DNA from: Dugong dugon
Lineage: Eukaryota; Chordata; Mammalia; Sirenia; Dugongidae
Length of the DNA: 64,000 nt
Assembly: GCA_030035585.1 (NCBI GenBank)
Contig: CM057481.1
Span: 6,721,128 to 6,785,127, forward strand
Direction: 5' to 3'
The notes beneath the pieces are model-generated. The model did not search any database. It was not told the DNA's origin and saw only the letters and a program-made list of their open reading frames with translations. This document shows, piece after piece, positions 22,331 through 34,419 of the stretch (its first letter is position 1; the number at the start of each line of letters is the position of its first letter). The translations under genes and the position numbers were made by a program.

Positions 22331-23364
22331 GGTTTATTATCTCAGAGAATTATTATTTTTATTTGGTCAGAAGCCCTCTCAAAAATCTTCAGTGATTCCT
22401 CACTTTCTGTTAGATAAAATCTAAAGTCTTCAGAGTCTTTCTTTACCACCTGTCTTTCCAGTCATATCTACCAGTATCCACCACACTAAAGTCTTCACTC
22501 TTGGGAAATTATTTTGCTCAAGATTCTGAATACACCTCACACCAGGGTGTGGTCTCATTCTGTTGTGCAAGGGTGAAGTGCCCTTTTCATCCTTGTCTTC
22601 TGGAATACCCAAACCATCCTGCCAGAGAAACAGCCAGGCAAATGATAATAATAGCAACAATGTGTATGTGTGTGTGTAAAGATAGAGGGAAAGCAGATAT
22701 GGCAAAGTGGTAATAACTGCTGAAGGCTATACAGGTATTCACTGTGCTACTCTTGCAACTTACTATGGATCCAAACTCTTTGGAAATAAAAAGTTGCAAA
22801 GAAGCAGTTCAGGTCGGATCAGTCACTTACAAGTGAAACGTGGCCAGTGTGGGGATAGTCATCAATCAAATATATTTAATTCTTGGTAATATTCTTAGGC
22901 TCCCTGTGCTTGCTGGAGAAAGATATCAAGTTTAGTCCTGGTCTTTCTTTCATCAGTTCTTCTGTCGATGCTCCTGTGCAAGATGTACCTTGAGGAAGGG
23001 CATAGTGATTGACAATAAGGTAAATTTAGAACTCTATTAATTTCTCAGGATGAAACTGTGACTTCCTCCCTTCCTTGTTTCTACACTTAAAAATCACATA
23101 CTGAATATTGGACAGTGGACTTCTGTCTACAGACCCTGAGATGAACATCACAGTCTCAGTCCTGGGGAGCTCACAGTATTGAAGAAGAAAAATGAGAAAA
23201 TCAGTGATTGCAAAACAAAGAGAAAGGTGCCATGGTTCTAGTATATTCTGCTCTTACTCACAGAACATTTTCCCCACACCATCTGCAATTTTGACTCTCT
23301 ACGGATATTTGATATCACATCCTTAATGCCACGCGTTTATAGATTGTTGCCAACTGATTGCTAC
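22331..23364. other. Unassigned sequence
   Basis: No repeat family recognised. A short (TG)n lies near 22660-22675. Confidence 0.35.
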
Positions 23365-23538
23365 ACTGAATTGTTGTTGTTATACGCCATCGAATCAATT
23401 CCGACTCGTAGCGACCCTATAAAACAGAGTAGAACCGCCCCATAGAGTTTCCAAGGAGTGGCTGGTGGATTGGAACTGTCGACTTTTTGGTTAGCAGCCA
23501 AGCTCTTAACACTTTGCTACCAGGGCTGCATACTGAAT
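23365..23538 (-). mobile_element. AfroSINE with short TSD
   Basis: Reverse AfroSINE (23372-23531): 'ccgactcgtagcgaccctat', 'gagtagaaccgccccataga', head end 'ctaccagggctgc'. Flanked by actgaat at 23365-23371 and 23532-23538. Confidence 0.9.
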
Positions 23539-23779
23539 AAGATAAGTAGTATCTTCTGTCTCATTGTACATCATTCCAAATTGTTTATCAAAACAGTTGT
23601 TCTTAGTAACTGGTAACAGCCCAGAATAGTTCTGGTCCATGTACTATCTTCTTTATTACAATATTTATTCAGAACATCATGCTATATCTTCTTTAACATT
23701 AATTGATGTTATATTAATGATGGCGTTCATTGTAAGTAAACTTTGTATTAATTATGATGAACCTATTTTTGGGATTTTT

Positions 23780-24092
23780 GTTGTTGTTAGGTGCCACTGA
23801 GTTCATTCTGACTCATAGCAGCACTATGTACAACAGAACAAAACACTGCCCAGTCCTGTGCCATCATCACAACTGTTGCTATGCTTGAGCCCATTGTGAC
23901 AGCCACTGTGTCAGTCCATCTCGTTGAGGGTCTTCCTCTTTTTCGCTGACCCTCTACCAAGCATGATGTCCTTCTCCAGGGACTGATCCCTTGTGATAAC
24001 ATGTCCAAAGTATGTAAGACATAGTCTTGCCATCTTTGCTTCTAAGGAGCATTGTGGTTGTACTTCTTCCAAGACAGATTTGGTTTTTTAGG
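23780..24092 (-). mobile_element. RTE LINE 3' end
   Basis: Antisense 5'-truncated RTE1-like copy. The minus frame (23787-24008) reads QRKRGRPSTRWTDTVAVTMG near the C-terminus of the RTE ORF. (TTG)n at 23780 is the complement of the AAC tail. Confidence 0.9.
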
Positions 24093-24825
24093 ATAGATTT
24101 TTTTTTTTTTTTGAATAGGTATTTTAATTTGCTAAATTCAGTGTAGACTGGAAATAAAAACTTAAAATGTAAGTAGTTGTGAATACGTCAGCATTCTGTG
24201 CTCCTTTATTGGTATATTGGACTAGAAACTCCATGAGGATGCAGTATGTATCTCTTATTCAATTATTTCTTGAGTGACTGCCATCTCCAAGGGATAAAGG
24301 CATCTACCACAGTTCAGTGCCTACCCTAGGGAGTTTCAGTTTCTGCAGGTAGCAAATATGGACTTTAAGCACTGAAAGAATCCTTAGATGTCAGCTCGTC
24401 TCCAGCAGGCAGCAAAATGAAATCAAAGTATCTTTTAAACACATCTTTTTTTTTTTTTCCTGTTTAATCCCCAAGATAGAACATTGCCATTACTCTGACC
24501 ATTTGTGCAGGCTTCATTTCCTACCGTCCGATTCATCTTTGCATGGCAACAAGTGTCTAACACAGCATCTTAATGTAGCTGCCACAAAAAATTTTTAAAT
24601 ATGCACGTAAATGTGCTTGCATGCAGATGTTGTCATACAGCTGATGATTAGATTAGATAGCGCGTGGAAATACTTTGCACATGTTTGGCATTGATGAAAT
24701 GAAAGTTTTCTCTCTATGGATTATCTTTGGAACATGTTTTCCAGAGTTAGTTAGAATTTTGACTGTTCTGGAAATGTGTTAGAATGTCTTCATAAATTCT
24801 GAAGCACTGTCACCTGCCCCATATT
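24093..24825. other. Mostly unassigned; possible L2 trace
   Basis: 'aaactccatgaggatgcagt' at about 24228 recalls the L2 3' end but is too short to be sure. T-runs at 24098 and 24450. Nothing else recognised. Confidence 0.3.
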
Positions 24826-24978
24826 ATTATGGGGTATGCCCATTGCCGTTGATTCTATTCTGACTCATAGGAACCCTATCAGACAGAGCAGAACTGCCCC
24901 ATAGCATTTTCAATGAGCAACTTTTGGTTAGCAGCCAGTCTCTTAACCACTGTGCCACCAGGGCTCCATTATGGGGTA
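24826..24978 (-). mobile_element. AfroSINE with perfect 11-bp TSD
   Basis: Reverse AfroSINE (24837-24967): 'gattctattctgactcatag', 'cagagcagaactgccccata', head end 'gccaccagggctcc'. The direct repeat attatggggta lies at 24826-24836 and 24968-24978. Confidence 0.9.
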
Positions 24979-26660
24979 GAGGGACGTTTTGTCCACAGGA
25001 AGGGGCCACGTCTGACCCACTTGTTGCTGTGTCATGTCTTGTACATCACTGGCACCCGGTAAACCCTGTGGAATGAAGGAGTAAGAAGATTTTGAAATAT
25101 AAGTAAAATTTCTGCAGGTAAAAATGGGAAGGGGTAGAAGGGAATGTCATGCAGAAGAAGTGACATGAGCAAGGGTCCAGAGGCTCGATGAGGCTGAGGT
25201 CCGTTGAAGGACTCTCTCACTAAAACTTCCTGCATTTGATCAAGGATGGTTTTAGAGACACATGCAACATACATGGATTTTATCTTCGTACACAGTCAGA
25301 ACATGGCATAACTACTCCCATGTCCATGTTTCAAAACATGAAGTGCAATTTGGAATGTAAGCTTAGGAACTGGAGAAATGCAGTTTCAGTCTTGTTTCTT
25401 TCATTCATGGGCTGGATGATCATAGGCCAGACAACTGACTTTCACTCTTTCTTCGTTTTCTTGAAATACAGCTGATAATACCTTTTTCCCAAGATGGTTG
25501 AAGACCTGGTTGGAGTAAGTCCTCACTTAATGGTGGTTGATGAGAATAAATGTGGTCATAATCATCACTGTCTATCTGATACCTCTATAGAGAGGGCCAG
25601 GATATTCCAGCGCATCAACACAGCCTGCTATGTCTTCTCTTAGGGACATCTAATAGTCAAGTGCTATTGACCCAAGTTTAAAGGCCTCTGGTTGTTTTTT
25701 TATGGATCTGATGTACTTCCTTGCCAGAAGTAAATGCAGTTGGAATAGCTTAATCCAACGAGAGCTATCCTTCTGCTTTATTGTGTAAAACACAAAAGTT
25801 ATGTCTTCATAAATCCTGTATCAGTGAGGGATATGTAAAACCCACAGGCAAGTAATAGGGTCTGCTTTCACATATCCCAGGGGCTACTTAAAAACTCTGC
25901 CTCTTGTGTAAGCAAAGCAGAACAATCATAATGTCAGCTGTTACTTTTTGTTTTGGTTTTTATCACCCACTCAGACAATTTAATAATTTTCTGGGAGGCT
26001 CTGGGCTAGGGGGGCTTAAAGAATCCTGTTGAAGCAACTCATTTAGAGGTTTCTGTACACATCAGCATTTATCACTCAGCAGGCAGCCAAACCTAGTCTC
26101 AGCATCAGCTAAAAACTGGGTAGTCTCTTTTTTTTTCCTTCCTCTGAAGGAAGGTACCCTGTAGTAGTGGGTAATTGCCAAGCTTGAAGAAGAAAATTAT
26201 AATAAAAATGAAAAGAAGAAAATTACTTAATTACAACATAGTTATTCCCGAAATCTCCAAGATGAATGGGAAAATTTAGCAGAGCTCTTAAATGTCACTG
26301 TAATTTAGTCCCATGCCCCGGAAATTCTAAATTTTAATTGACCCTAATTATTTAAGTATCCATTGGTGAGAAAAGATCTGGTTTTTTTTTGGAGGCTTTA
26401 CTGCTGTTGAACTTTGCTAACAAATCACTTATGACTTCAACAGATGTTTTGTACTTTTTGTCTGAGGGGGATCTTAGGAGCCAGCTTTCCTCTCCATTCA
26501 ACAGCAAATGATACAATAACACTCTTGGAGTGTCAGTATATAAGGTAAAAAAAAATGACCTTTTTTAATCATTGCTCAGACTATTTTCAACTTACCTGTT
26601 AGCATATTAAGGTAATTTCTCTTGCAAGCAACAACAGCAACAACAAAAACTGACCTATTC
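24979..26660. other. Unassigned sequence
   Basis: No repeat, exon or RNA gene recognised in 1.7 kb. Short frames only. Confidence 0.4.
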
Positions 26661-26664
26661 TGGT

Positions 26665-26955
26665 ATTGTTGTTAGCTGCCATCAAGTCGACCCCCGACTC
26701 ATGGTGACCTTGTCCACAAAGGAACCATTGTAATATATCTAGTTTTCATCAGCTGGTTTTCAAACATATCTCATCGGGCCTTTCTCCCTAGTCTGTCTTA
26801 GTTCGGAAGCTCCACTGAAACCCGCTCAGGATCATAGCAACACACAAGCCTCCACTGACAGATGGGCAGTGGCTGTGCATGAGGTACACTGCCCAGGAAT
26901 TGAACCCAGTGTCCTGTACAAAGGCGAGAATTCTACCACTGAACCACCGATGTCT
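26665..26955 (-). mobile_element. tRNA-Gly-headed AfroSINE
   Basis: Reverse orientation. The right end, 'gcgagaattctaccactgaa', is the complement of the tRNA-Gly A-box region (ttcagtggtagaattctcgc). The B box appears as 'aggaattgaaccc'. The body 'ggaagctccactgaaaccc' is shared with the RTE leader. The tail begins 'gttgttagctgccatcaagt'. Confidence 0.85.
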
Positions 26956-26959
26956 ATGA

Positions 26960-27500
26960 CCCATTATGACTTCAGCTAGCAATGGAATTTAGTGGCTCAA
27001 ATAATTGAAAAGTACCCTGTTAGATTTGGCTTTCTGTGTGGCTTTATCTAGCTCCTTCTCTCCCTCTCTGTTTCTTGACTCTGTTTCTTTGATACTGAGT
27101 CCAGTTTCCAGAAAACTCTCTGACCATGATCTTAATATGGCTGCTCTCAGCTCCCTGGCCTTCCTTGTTTCTGTTCATGCTCACCAAGAAGAAGGAAAGA
27201 ATCTTCCCATAACTGTTGAAAAAGTCCTGGGCTTCATTCTGATTGGCCCAACATCAATCTCTTGCCCATCCCTGCACCAATCAAAATGACCAGGGGAATG
27301 GAATTAATGCTCATTGTCCTAGGCTGGAGATGTGGCTTATTCCTATAGCCCAAGTGATAGAGACAGCCTCCCCTAGGTCACATGGATATTGTGGGGGAGG
27401 AGAAGATGCTACAACAAAAAAAGAGGGAGTAGATACTGGATGTGTCAGATCAGAAAACTGTACAGAATTTTGTTTTCCCCAAGCTTTTTAGCAACAGGTC
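26960..27500. other. Unassigned sequence
   Basis: No repeat recognised. Two short overlapping frames (27005-27289, 27243-27491) have no family motif. Confidence 0.35.
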
Positions 27501-27960
27501 TTTTCCCCCAACTTCTTCTTATAAAAACTGTCAAATACATGGGAAGTTGCAAGAGTGGTAAAATGAGCACCCGAACACCCACCATTTAGACTGAACAATT
27601 GTTAACATTTTTTAGCACCCTATGTTAAGTGGCAGGCTATATTGTCTTTTCATACCCACTCTTGACAGATTTCTCAGAATTTCTTCAAAAAAGATTTTTA
27701 AAAAGTCTAATACTTTAGAATTCAAATGGAAACTGAATGTTGTTTCCATGTGCTGTATCCTTTACCTGCCTTCCCACTTTTGTTCTCTTTCTGAATGTAG
27801 CCAAAAGATCATTCTATTTTCCAGCAAGCTGTCTTGCACGCTCCGAAGGGAATATTATAAGATTAAATGCAGAGTAGCATTCCTCCAGCAAGGTGAGTGC
27901 GTCTCATTGCAGAGACTGTTAGTTGATCCCCTAAATGCAATTCCCTGATAATGTGAAACT
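27500..27960. repeat. Possible old L1M fragment
   Basis: 'aatgagcacccgaacaccca' and 'ttagactgaacaattgttaa' resemble an old L1M 3' UTR ('gaacccccatgtaccc' type), also seen more clearly at 49.7 kb. Orientation and extent uncertain. Confidence 0.4.
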
Positions 27961-28754
27961 TCTGAACTATTTATTATCTCATATAAGACCGGGAGTATTT
28001 TTTCCTGAAAATAAGTTTATTATCATCAGCAAATCCGCTTTTTTTTCTTTTTTATGGTTTTTCTCCTTCTTTTCCTTTAATTACTACTTCATTCTCAAAA
28101 AAGTTATTGATACAATTTCACAAATTTAATTACCACAATATTGTAGCTAAAACACCAGAAATTTGACAAAATCAGCGACTATAAACACACCAGCAGCAAT
28201 GAAAACAACAGCACGTGCTTGTAGAGCCTGCAGAAAACATCATGTGATTTGAAGCATCATTGTAATTGGGTAATAATGACAGCTCTTCCCGGGGTGCATT
28301 AGAAAGTTCACAGAGTAAATTAGCATAGAGTTTTAGCCTTGTAGGTATATTGATATGTGTAAGCTGGGTGGGTTTATGAAAAATTTTTATGTTATTCTAA
28401 CTAACTACAGGTATATTTTCATAAAAAGTAATAAATATCTGCTGAAGCACTGCACCAACTTTTTATACACATTCATTTTGGTTTCACCCCCTCTGACAGT
28501 GTCACTCAGTATGGTCTGCACCCCTGAACCCCCTAATGATTCCACTGAAATTGATAGTCTTTTCCCTGTGCCTTAGAGATTTAGACCAGATTTTTTTTTT
28601 TCAGAGATAAAACCAAGGCTTAGAGTAGTTGTAGAATAACCTGGGTCAAACATCTCGTTTTTTAATGAACTTATAATTTCATAAGCTCTGCCTTAACTAC
28701 CCATGCACAAATCTATTTACCTGTGCACAAATCCATCTGCATCACTTTTCAAAA
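27961..28754. other. Unassigned AT-rich sequence
   Basis: No repeat or gene recognised. Confidence 0.35.
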
Positions 28755-28956
28755 ACCCACATCCATTGCCGTTGAGTTGATTCAGACTACTAGTGACTCT
28801 ATAGGACAGAGTAGAACTGCCCCAGAGGGTTTCCAAGTCTGTAATCTTTGCGAGAGCAGACTGCCACGTCTTTCTCCCACGGAATAGCTGTTGAGTTTGA
28901 ACTACTGACCTTGTGGTTTGCAGCAGAGTGCTTAACCACTGTGCCACCAGGGCTCC
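28755..28956 (-). mobile_element. AfroSINE, long form
   Basis: Reverse copy with the extra module ('ctgtaatctttgcgagagca', 'gactgccacgtctttctccc') and head end 'gtgccaccagggctcc'. Confidence 0.9.
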
Positions 28957-29132
28957 TTCCATCTCTTACAGCCTGGTCTTAATCAGTGGTTCATTTTAAT
29001 AGGAAAGTGCAATTCTATTAATGAGTCTCCTTTGGACATTAATGTAATTTCTTTCCCATTGTTCTTTTCAGACCACTTAATATTTCATATTGGTAATTAA
29101 CAAATTCTTATTTAGTGCTAATTTTAAACATT

Positions 29133-29345
29133 CCATCTATTTTTTTTTTAGTTTTTTTAATATTTTATCTATTTTGTTGTTTACATTCAGAATATACATA
29201 GCAAAACATATACCAATTCAACAGTTTCTCCATGTACAATTGAGTGACATTGATCACATTCTTCAAGTTGTGCAGCCATTCTCACCCTCCTTTTCTGAGT
29301 TGTTCCTCCCCCATTAATAAAAATTCACTGCCCCCTAAGCTTTCT
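29133..29345 (-). mobile_element. L1 3' end fragment
   Basis: T-run, then 'gaatatacatagcaaaacat', 'caacagtttctccatgtaca', 'attgagtgacattgatcaca'. This is the reversed terminus of one L1 3' UTR type, preceded in element order by further 3' UTR. Confidence 0.7.
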
Positions 29346-29599
29346 ATACAATCTTTTGTCTGTTTGATCTTGAAAACCACAATGCTCAAGGCAGATACTC
29401 TTTACTAGTTAAGCTAATCTATGGTTTGGTTTTAAGAAGACTTCAGGGAATATTTTTGGCTTAAAGTTTAAATATTATCTCAGGGCAGTAGTTTCTGAGG
29501 TTCATCCAGCCTCCATGACTCCAGAAAGTCTGGTTTACATGTGAATATGACACTTTATTCTGCCTATCCTCCTTTTTGATCACGATTCTTCTTTTTTTA

Positions 29600-29960
29600 C
29601 AGTGTTTTTTTTTCTTTTCTACTTTAGATGAAGGTTTACAGAACAAATAGTTTCTCATTAAATGGTCAGTACACATATTGTTTTATGACATGGGTTAACA
29701 ACACCATGACATGTCAACACTCTCCCTTCTCGACCTTGGAAGAACTTCTTTTTTTGGTGAAAATATACATAGCCAAAGTCACACCATTTCAAAAGTTTCT
29801 CCATGTACAATTCAGTGACATCGATTACATTCTTCCAGTTGTGCTGCTATTCTCACTATCCTTTTCCAAATTATTCCATCACCATTATCTTCAACTCACT
29901 GTCCCCTGGGCTTCCCATCAAACCTTGTGAGCTGCTGTTGTCAATTTGATCTCACATAGA
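29600..29960 (-). mobile_element. Composite L1 3' end, unit 1
   Basis: Plus strand shows 'gatgaaggtttacagaacaa' (end of L1 3' UTR type B), then a T-run and 'ggtgaaaatatacatagcca' (end of type A). In element order, type A plus its A-run is followed by about 125 bp of type B. The unit recurs at 29975-30240 with the same order. Confidence 0.7.
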
Positions 29961-29974
29961 TAATTCTTGTTTTT

Positions 29975-30240
29975 TTTTTTCTTTTTTTTTATTAAATATT
30001 TTATTGTACTTCAGGTGAAGGCTTACAGAACAAACAGTTTCTCATGTAACAGTAGTACACATGCTGTTTTATGACTTTGGTTAACAACCCCACAACATTT
30101 TAACCCTCTGAATTCTCAGCTTTTTTTTTTTTTTTTTGGTGAAAATACACATAGCCAAAGATACACCATTTCAAAACTTTTTACTTACACATTTAAGTGA
30201 CATTGACAATGCTCTTCCAGTTGTGCTGCCATTCTCGCCC
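29975..30240 (-). mobile_element. Composite L1 3' end, unit 2
   Basis: Long T-run, 'ggtgaaggcttacagaacaa', then a second T-run (about 17) and 'ggtgaaaatacacatagcca'. Same two-part order as the preceding unit, but diverged from it. Confidence 0.7.
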
Positions 30241-30590
30241 AAGATGAAGGCTTACAGGACAAAATAGCCTCCCATTTTTAACAGTTACTACAAATGTTGC
30301 CCTATAACAGTAGTTAACAATCTCACAACACATCAACAGTATCCTTACTCAACTTGTGTTCCTTATCATCAGCTTCCGACTCCCCCCGCCTCTGCCTTCT
30401 GGCCCTTGTCACTGGACTCCTGTACCTCGTTAGTCTCATTTAGTTTTACTGGGCTGTCCACTCCCAGGCTGAACAGTGAACCTTGAAGGTAACTTCACCT
30501 CTGAGCTGAAAGGGTGTCTGGGGGCCACACTCTTGAGGTTTCTCCAGTCTCCTTTAGGCCAGTAAATCTGGTCTTTTTTTTTTTTTGGGA
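30240..30590 (-). mobile_element. L1 3' UTR (type B)
   Basis: 'gatgaaggcttacaggacaa', 'gtaccttcgctcag'-side features such as 'gagctgaaagggtgtctggg' and 'gccagtaaatctggtctttt'. This matches the same 3' UTR in the longer L1 at 31.1-31.5 kb and 45.3 kb. Confidence 0.75.
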
Positions 30591-30964
30591 GTTAGAATTA
30601 TGCTCTTGAAAGTTTCCCATACGAGAGAATGGAAGTAGGAGTAGATTTTGAATTCTTAAGGGGAAAAAATTGTAATTATTTATTTTGAGGACTTTAAATG
30701 CAGATGAAGAAGCATATGCTGAAAAACTACAATTTCTAGAAATGGCTATCAGTGATCCATTTAGTGGTTTATTATGCTGAGCAAGTGTGGGTCACAGTTC
30801 TAAAACCCAGTCAACATTCTACACTGAAGCAGTGAATTCCAAATTTTGCCTGTTCATTCATAAAGACGCCATATTTGCTCCTCTGATCTTTCCAGAGGCT
30901 GTTGGTCAAAGTAAAGGAGATTTACTAGCTTTCCCTGTTTGCATTAAGTTGTGGTTAATAAGGC
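30591..30964. other. Unassigned sequence
   Basis: No repeat recognised. Confidence 0.35.
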
Positions 30965-31084
30965 CAAAAGAGTTAACATTTTTAAAGTCCTAACTATGTG
31001 CTGAGCATTTCCCTGAGCCCCTAACTACCTTCTTTCATTTAATTTTCGCAATGGTCCAGGGAAGTGAGTACCATTATTCCCCAT
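30965..31084 (-). repeat. MIR, left part (split by L1)
   Basis: Reversed MIR start: 'taactatgtgctgagcattt', 'ctttcatttaattttcgcaa', 'gagtaccattattccccat'. The remaining MIR lies at 33076-33180 beyond the L1. Confidence 0.75.
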
Positions 31085-33075
31085 CCCTTCCCCCTGCCCT
31101 TTTTTTTATTGTGGTTTAGGTGAAAGTTTACAGAGCAGATTCGTTTCTCATTTGATAGTTTGGACATAAAGTGTTTCATGGCCTTGGTTTTGTTCCCCAC
31201 AGTATGTCAGCACTCTCCCCATTTCTGCCCTGGGTTCCCAATTTCCTTCTGTCCTGATTTTCTACTACTTCCTCTTTCTCATCTTTGCTTTTGGGCAAAT
31301 ATTGCCCTTTTGATCTCGTGTAATTGATTGTTTTAAGGAGTGTGCTCCTGTTGGGTGTTATTGTTTACCTCGTGGGCTTGTCTACTGTTTGATTGGGAGG
31401 TGGTCTTTGGGAATGGCTTCAGGTCCAGGTCAGAAGGGTGTCTTAAGGCCATAGTCTGGAGGGTTCCTCCACTCTCTGTCAGACCAGTAAGTCTGGTATT
31501 TTTTGTGAATTTGATGTTTTGTTCTACATTTTTCTCTCACTCTATTCAGTACCCTCTGTTGTGATCCCAGTCAGAGCAGTTGGTAGTGGTAGCCGAGCAC
31601 CATCTAGTTCTTCTGGTCTCAGTGTCATGCAGGCTGTGGTTCACGTAGTCCACTAGTCCTTTGGACTAATTGCTCCCTTGAATCTTTGGTTTTTTTCACT
31701 CTCCTTTGTGCCGGGTGGGAAGAGACCAATAGTTATATCTTAGATGACCACTCACAAGCTTTTAAGACCCCCGGATGCTGCTCACCAAAGTAGGATGCAG
31801 AATGTTGTCTTTATGAACTATGTTGCGCCGATTGACGTAGATGTCCCCCAAGTCTATGGTCCTTTGTCTTCTAGCCTAGGAACTTCATCTTGTGAGTTGT
31901 TTGGTTATGTCTAAGAGGTTTCCCTGACTGTAGCCCTTGTGTGCTCTGTATGAGCCACACCTATAGTCAAGTATGTAGAAATGCTGACAGTGGGTGTGTT
32001 CCCGTACACTCTCCCACACTTCTTGGCGTATATATCTACCTATCTATTCATTTGTAAATTATCGTTTGTTAATACTATTTTGCAGGATTGTCTCAGCTGT
32101 AGAAGTTACCACAGTTGCCCTTTATTCTTGCTTCCCTCTCAGTGTCTTCTCTTGCCTTGGTCGTGTTGGGCTGACCTCCCCCGTATTATGTATTGCCTTT
32201 CCCTTCACCAGTATTAACACACGTCTTCTGTCTTAATTGGCAATTTTCCCTCCGTACCCCTCCCATCCATGGTAACCACCAAAGAATGTTTTTTCTTTTT
32301 TTTTTTGTTTCCCATGTGTAAACCTTTTGTTGTTACTTTATAAAATAGTGTTCTCATACAGTATTTGTCCTTTTGTGATTGACTTATTTCACTCAGCATA
32401 ATGTCCTCCAAACTCATCCATGTCGTGCGATGTTTCATGAATTCATCATTATTCTTTATCACTGCATAGTATTCCATTGTGTGTACGTACCATAGTTTAT
32501 TAATTCATTCATCTGTTGATGGGCACTTAGGTTGTTTGCATCTTTCTGCTGTTGTGGATGCTGCCGCAATGAACATGAATGGCCACATGTCTATTCATGT
32601 CACGGCTCTTATTTCTTTAGGGTATATACCTAGGAGTGGGATTGCTGGATCATCTTTGTCCAGCTTTTTGAGGAAGCATCATACTGCCTTCCGTAGAGGC
32701 TGTAGTATTTTGCATTCCCACCAACTGTGTATAAGAGTTTAAATCTCCCCACAAACTCTCCAACATTCGCTATTTTCTGTTTTTTTTTTTTTTGATTATT
32801 GCCAGTAATGTCGGGGTGAGATGGTATCTCATTGTGGTATTGATTTGCATCTCTCTACTTGCTAATGATCGTGAGCACTTCTTCGTATGTTTGTTAGCTG
32901 CCTGAATGTCTTCTTTGGTGAAGTATATGTGATGTTGAAGTTTTCTATAAATTTTAGAGATTAGTCCCTTGTCAGATATGTTGTAGCCAAATTTTTTTTT
33001 CCCAGTCCGTAAGTTCTCTTTTGACTCTTATGGAGAAGTATTTTGTTGAGCGTAAGTGTTTAATTTTTAGGATAT
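31085..33075 (-). mobile_element. L1 with long 3' UTR and ORF2 end, 5'-truncated
   Basis: About 2.0 kb antisense L1. 3' UTR at 31098-32213 ('gtggtttaggtgaaagttta', 'cttttaagacccccggatgc'). ORF2 3' part at 32214-33060 ('tctgttgatgggcacttagg'). It stops abruptly near 33067. The matching ttccccat at 31077-31084 and 33076-33083 is a probable target duplication. A GC-containing stretch ('cccttccccctgccc') between the left repeat and the T-run is unusual. Confidence 0.85.
32214..32477 (-). pseudogene. L1 ORF2p C-terminal frame
   Basis: 87 codons starting MEYYAVIKNNDEFMKHRTTW, then MSLEDIMLSEISQSQKDKYC and MRTLFYKVTTKGLHMGNKKK. This is the far C-terminus of L1 ORF2p, the region after the RT and Z domains. 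It is intact here only because the fragment is short; upstream frames are broken. Confidence 0.85.
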
Positions 33076-33180
33076 TTCCCCATTTTGTAAATGAGGAAAC
33101 TGAGGCATAGGATGTTATGGAATTTGCCCAAAGTCAAGCAGCTGGTAAGATATGGCACTTGGGCCTGAACCTAGGTTAAC
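33076..33180 (-). repeat. MIR, right part
   Basis: 'ccccattttgtaaatgagga', 'aactgaggcataggatgtta', 'gcccaaagtcaagcagctgg': reversed MIR core and tRNA-side, continuous with 30965-31084 when the L1 is removed. Confidence 0.85.
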
Positions 33181-34419
33181 ATGAAATGCTTGTTCGATGC
33201 ATAAAAATTTGCCCAAGTGTGACAAAGCCTTACTGGTGTAAATAATCATCATGAACTTTACGATCATTGCTATTTTAAGCATGCATGCCAAAATTTCTTT
33301 ATTTTGTAACCCAAATCTTTTCTTGCTTTAAAACAAAACTCCATCCCCATCTCTATATCGATCTACATATAAATGTTATCTGACATATATGGTCATTTCG
33401 ACTTCCTAATACTCATTAAACTGTTTTATAGAATTACTTAGACATTCTTTACCAATTTAAAAATTAAAGAATTTACAAACTGTTTACCCCAGAAGGGAAG
33501 CAAGACTGTTTGGCAGGTTAAAAATTTGCCTCAGTTGCAGCAAAGAAGGTTGTATGTTATAGGCCTGTGTAGAGAATTTCAATAATTTATGACTTGAATT
33601 CCAACTGAAGCTGAAGAGCAAAGCAATTCACATTAAATAGGAGTAAGCATAATTTAGCAAACCTGGGTGCAGAACTTGAACTCTAGTCAAGAGACGACTA
33701 CTTGGAGATAGTTACTCTCACCCTTAAAATTAGTTGCAGAGGTCAAGTTCATGGTTTTTGGTACTGGACTGAAATGTGGCCAGTATCCACCTCGTTGGTC
33801 TTAGCCACCTGTTGTGCCTAATTAAGGACACTCCCGTTTTCTGTTCTGCTGGCCCCGTAATTTACAAACAAACAAAATCCACAGGACATTTGATATGAAT
33901 GGTAAAAAGCCTGAGTACTAGTTATCTTTCTGGTTTGTAAAGTAAAAGAGGGACCCTTCCTTCTGCTTTCCCTCTTTCTCATTTAACATTTCTGGACTTT
34001 TTTTTTCCCCCTTCCAGAATAGAACTGTCAGCATAACTATTTAGAGATTGTTGGTGGAGGTGCACTTCGCATTTTAGTGTAATTTTACTAATTAAAATAA
34101 TTTCTCTACCTTTTATGATTCTCCACTTCTCTCCATTTCCATTCCTACTTCTGTTGCCTGTACCACAGCGGTGCCTTTCAACTGACTTGCCTGAGTCCAC
34201 GCTCCTCCAATCTACTTTCTAAAGCACAGCCAGGGTGAACTGAGAAACTTGCAACATAAAAGGAAGTATTTTTAAGCTAACAGTTATGAACTGGATAAGT
34301 GTAATTTACTTTAGCATAAACACAGGCGTATTTAAGAAAATAATCTTTTAATTTTTTATGTCTTTCGATCTTACAGCTATTTACTTCATAAAAATAAAAG
34401 TATGCTGCATTTATTGTCA
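33181..34419. other. Unassigned sequence
   Basis: No repeat or exon recognised. Confidence 0.4.
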
